A DNA stretch of 64,000 nucleotides from Pseudoxanthomonas sp. PXM03 (GTDB lineage Bacteria > Pseudomonadota > Gammaproteobacteria > Xanthomonadales > Xanthomonadaceae). Each line of letters starts with the position of its first letter. The first letter of the stretch is position 1. This document shows, in pieces, positions 61,978 to 64,000 of the stretch. Position numbers and translations under genes: made by a program. The notes below the pieces were generated by a model. That model was given only the letters and a program-made list of their open reading frames with translations. It did not search any database and had not been told where the DNA came from. The DNA is taken from positions 124,001-188,000 of the forward strand of contig NZ_JACVAU010000001.1 of NCBI RefSeq assembly GCF_014852005.1, given 5' to 3'.

Positions 61978-64000
61978 TCAGCGCGCGCGGCGCACGTGGA
62001 GTTGGGTCATCAGTGCGCGTAGCGCCGCGGGTTTCACCGGCTTGGCGAGGAAGCCCCAGCCGCGCTCCAGCGCCAGCGCCCGCAGTGCCTCGTCGCGCTC
62101 GGCGGTCACCAGGATCACCGGCGGCGCGCTGCCCCAGCGTTCGCACAGGCGCGCATACAGCGTCGGCCCCTCGGTGTCGCCCAGTCGCACGTCGAGCAGC
62201 AGGAGATCGGGTGCCTGGTCCGGCACGGCCGCTGCCATCGCGTCGTCGGGACCGGACGCAAGGTCCACTTCGCACTCCCAGCGCAGCAGCAGCGCGCGTG
62301 TGGCTTCGCAGACACGCGGGTCGTCGTCCACGCACCATACGCGGCGACCGCGCAACGGCGAGCCATCGTCGATGTCATCGAGCATCGGCAACGCTTGCGC
62401 TGTCGTGGCATTGGCCACGCCGCGCGGCAGTTCCACCCAGAACACGCTGCCCCGCCCCAACTGCGACCGCAGGCCGATGCGGTGGCCGAGCACGCGGCCG
62501 ATGCGTTCAACGATGGCCAGCCCGAGGCCGGCGCCGCGATCGTTCACCACCCCGTCGTTGAGGCGGCGGAACTCTTCGAAGATCTCCGCCTGCAGGCTTT
62601 CCGGGATGCCGGGCCCCTGGTCGTGCACTTCGATACGCACCTGTCCGCCGCGCCGACGTACACCGAGCAGCACGCGCCCGCGCGGCGTGTAGCGGATCGC
62701 GTTGGACAGGAAGTTCTGCAGGATGCGGCGCAGCAGGGCTTCATCGCTGCGCACGATGATGCTGGTCGGAATGCACGCAAGCGCCAGGCCGCGTTCGCCG
62801 GCGACCATGCCGAACTCGCGCGCCAGCGTTTCCAGCAGCGGCGCCAGGGCGAAGTCGCGCACGCGCGCCGGCAGCGTGCCCGATTCCAGCCGGGCGATGT
62901 CCAGCAGGCTGTTGAGGATGGCGTCCTGTGCGGTCAGTGCATTGTCCACGTGGTCGGCGATGCGGCGGGCTTCGTCGTCGTGCAGCCGCCCGCGCAGTGC
63001 CGACACGAACATGCGCGCGGCGTTCAGCGGTTGCAGCAGGTCGTGTACCGCCGAGGCGACGAAGCGCGTCTTGTAGCGGTTGGCGTTCTCCGCCGCCTGT
63101 GTGGCGGCGGCGAGCGCGCGCGTGCGTTCCTCGACGCGGCGTTCCAGCGCATCGGCCAGCGAGCGCAGTTCGCGGGCGGCATTCTTGTAGCTGGTGATGT
63201 CGGCGTAGCTGGTGACGAAGCCGCCGTCCGGCAACGGGTTGCCGCGGATCTCCAGCACCACGCCATCGTCCTTCTCGCTCTCGCGCATGTGCGGCTTGCC
63301 GCTGCGCAGATGGTCCAGCCGGCGCTGGATCGCCTCTTCAACCGGTCCGGGCCCGAGCAGGCCGCGGCGTGCGTTGTGGCGGAACACGTCTTCGATCGGG
63401 CGGCCGACATGGATCAGGTCGGGCGGGAAGCGGAACAGGTCCATGTAGCGGGAGTTCCATGCGACCAGCCGCAGGTCGGCATCGATGATGACCACGCCCT
63501 GTGGCAGGTGTTCCAGGCTGCGGCTGAGGCCGGCATCTGCCTGGCGCGCGGCTTCGACGATGCCGTCCTGCGCGGTGCGCAGTTCCTGCGCATGCTGCTG
63601 CAGCACGGCTTCCAGCTCGTCGCGGCTGCGCTGCTGCAGCAGCGCGGTGCGTCGGCGCTGCTGCATGAACAGCGCCAGGAACGCCAGCGCCAGCCAGCCT
63701 CCGCCAGCCGCGAGTGCAGCGGTGCGGCCTGCGGCGGTGATCGCCGAAGCATCGTGCAGCAGGTGCAGGTGCCAGCCTTCCTCCGGCAGCGCCATCGATT
63801 GCCACAGCACCGCACCGGCCAGCGCCGGGTCGGTGAACTGCACGCGCCGCGCGCCGGCATCCGTCGTGGACAGGTCCTGCGACTGCAGGGGCGTGAGCCT
63901 CTGCCGCGCATACTGGCGGGTGGCAGCCAGTTCGCGACGGTCGGCATCGCTCAGCGCGTTCAACGTGCGATAGCGCCATCCGTCGCGGCTGGCGAGGAAG
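61978..64000 (-). CDS. Hybrid sensor histidine kinase (DctB-like), N-terminus outside window
   Basis: Partial gene: the frame stays open to the right edge; the visible part is about 674 aa. From the N-terminal side it has the end of a periplasmic double-Cache-like sensor (RDGWRYRTLNALSDADRREL is DctB-like), a membrane helix (ALAAGGGWLALAFLALFM), a coiled-coil, and a PAS domain (LEHLPQGVVIIDADLRLVAW). The kinase core follows with H-box ASAVHDLLQPLNA, N-box NFLSNAIRYTP, DQGPGIP and GAGLGLAIV. It ends in a receiver domain with VDDDP, Asp in LLLLDVRLGD and Lys in AKPVKP. The sensor type suggests dicarboxylate or similar organic acid signals. It is likely paired with the response regulator at 60393. 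Confidence 0.92.
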   Translation of the reverse strand, partial: FLASRDGWRYRTLNALSDADRRELAATRQYARQRLTPLQSQDLSTTDAGARRVQFTDPALAGAVLWQSMALPEEGWHLHLLHDASAITAAGRTAALAAGGGWLALAFLALFMQQRRRTALLQQRSRDELEAVLQQHAQELRTAQDGIVEAARQADAGLSRSLEHLPQGVVIIDADLRLVAWNSRYMDLFRFPPDLIHVGRPIEDVFRHNARRGLLGPGPVEEAIQRRLDHLRSGKPHMRESEKDDGVVLEIRGNPLPDGGFVTSYADITSYKNAARELRSLADALERRVEERTRALAAATQAAENANRYKTRFVASAVHDLLQPLNAARMFVSALRGRLHDDEARRIADHVDNALTAQDAILNSLLDIARLESGTLPARVRDFALAPLLETLAREFGMVAGERGLALACIPTSIIVRSDEALLRRILQNFLSNAIRYTPRGRVLLGVRRRGGQVRIEVHDQGPGIPESLQAEIFEEFRRLNDGVVNDRGAGLGLAIVERIGRVLGHRIGLRSQLGRGSVFWVELPRGVANATTAQALPMLDDIDDGSPLRGRRVWCVDDDPRVCEATRALLLRWECEVDLASGPDDAMAAAVPDQAPDLLLLDVRLGDTEGPTLYARLCERWGSAPPVILVTAERDEALRALALERGWGFLAKPVKPAALRALMTQLHVRRAR

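Overview
The window is a high-GC, densely packed chromosomal segment from a gammaproteobacterium. It most likely comes from the Xanthomonadaceae (Pseudoxanthomonas, Stenotrophomonas, Xanthomonas or Lysobacter type). This is an inference from the xanthomonad-style N-acetylglucosamine cluster with its TonB-dependent receptor, a glutaredoxin-rhodanese fusion, a flavohemoglobin-modulating QEGLA protein, and abundant small palindromic intergenic repeats. There are no rRNA genes, transposases or CRISPR arrays, and I recognised no tRNA genes.

Layout. (1) 1-9.6 kb: GlcNAc/chitin utilisation. A TonB-dependent receptor (cut by the left edge) and a glucokinase-family GlcNAc kinase point left. nagP-nagR-nagB-nagA-nagX point right, with the first four joined by ATGA overlaps. 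Two palindromic LacI-type operators lie in the 380-bp divergent region. (2) 9.7-18.3 kb: a PQQ-type sugar dehydrogenase lipoprotein, then a lipid A/envelope remodelling locus. This holds PAP2 phosphatase, phosphoethanolamine transferase, dolichol-phosphate-mannose-like GT2, a LAB_N protein and an ArnT-like GT83, next to an OmpR-type response regulator and histidine kinase. Hexamer-N5-hexamer direct repeats (TCCGAC type) lie before each of its three transcription units and suggest a self-contained regulon. (3) 18.4-33.5 kb: lysozyme-inhibitor lipoprotein, DUF3011 protein, cca, slt, a TSUP permease, a second large TonB receptor, an EEP-family phosphatase, two DsbA proteins, cytochrome c4, engB, a VIT-family protein and gshA.

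(4) 33.6-39.2 kb: an arsenic resistance island, arsR-acr3-arsC-gap-arsJ-arsN2 with divergent arsH. The arsenite pump gene acr3 carries an in-frame amber codon. (5) 39.2-42 kb: a glutathione-dependent formaldehyde operon, frmR-frmA-fghA-monooxygenase. (6) 42-49.9 kb: an ATP-pyrophosphatase-like protein, a DegV protein, a diguanylate cyclase with two CRP/Clp-like sites upstream, a pair of amidohydrolases (one without metal ligands, its leader interrupted in frame by a palindromic repeat) and AMP nucleosidase.

(7) 49.9-64 kb: small domain-of-unknown-function genes, the three-domain glutaredoxin/HesB/rhodanese protein, a polysaccharide deacetylase, a four-copy 133-bp tandem repeat, an SGNH hydrolase, an aminotransferase, rsgA, gltS, a DUF1704 putative metallopeptidase, a LuxR-type response regulator, an AEC carrier, and a hybrid sensor kinase that runs off the right edge.
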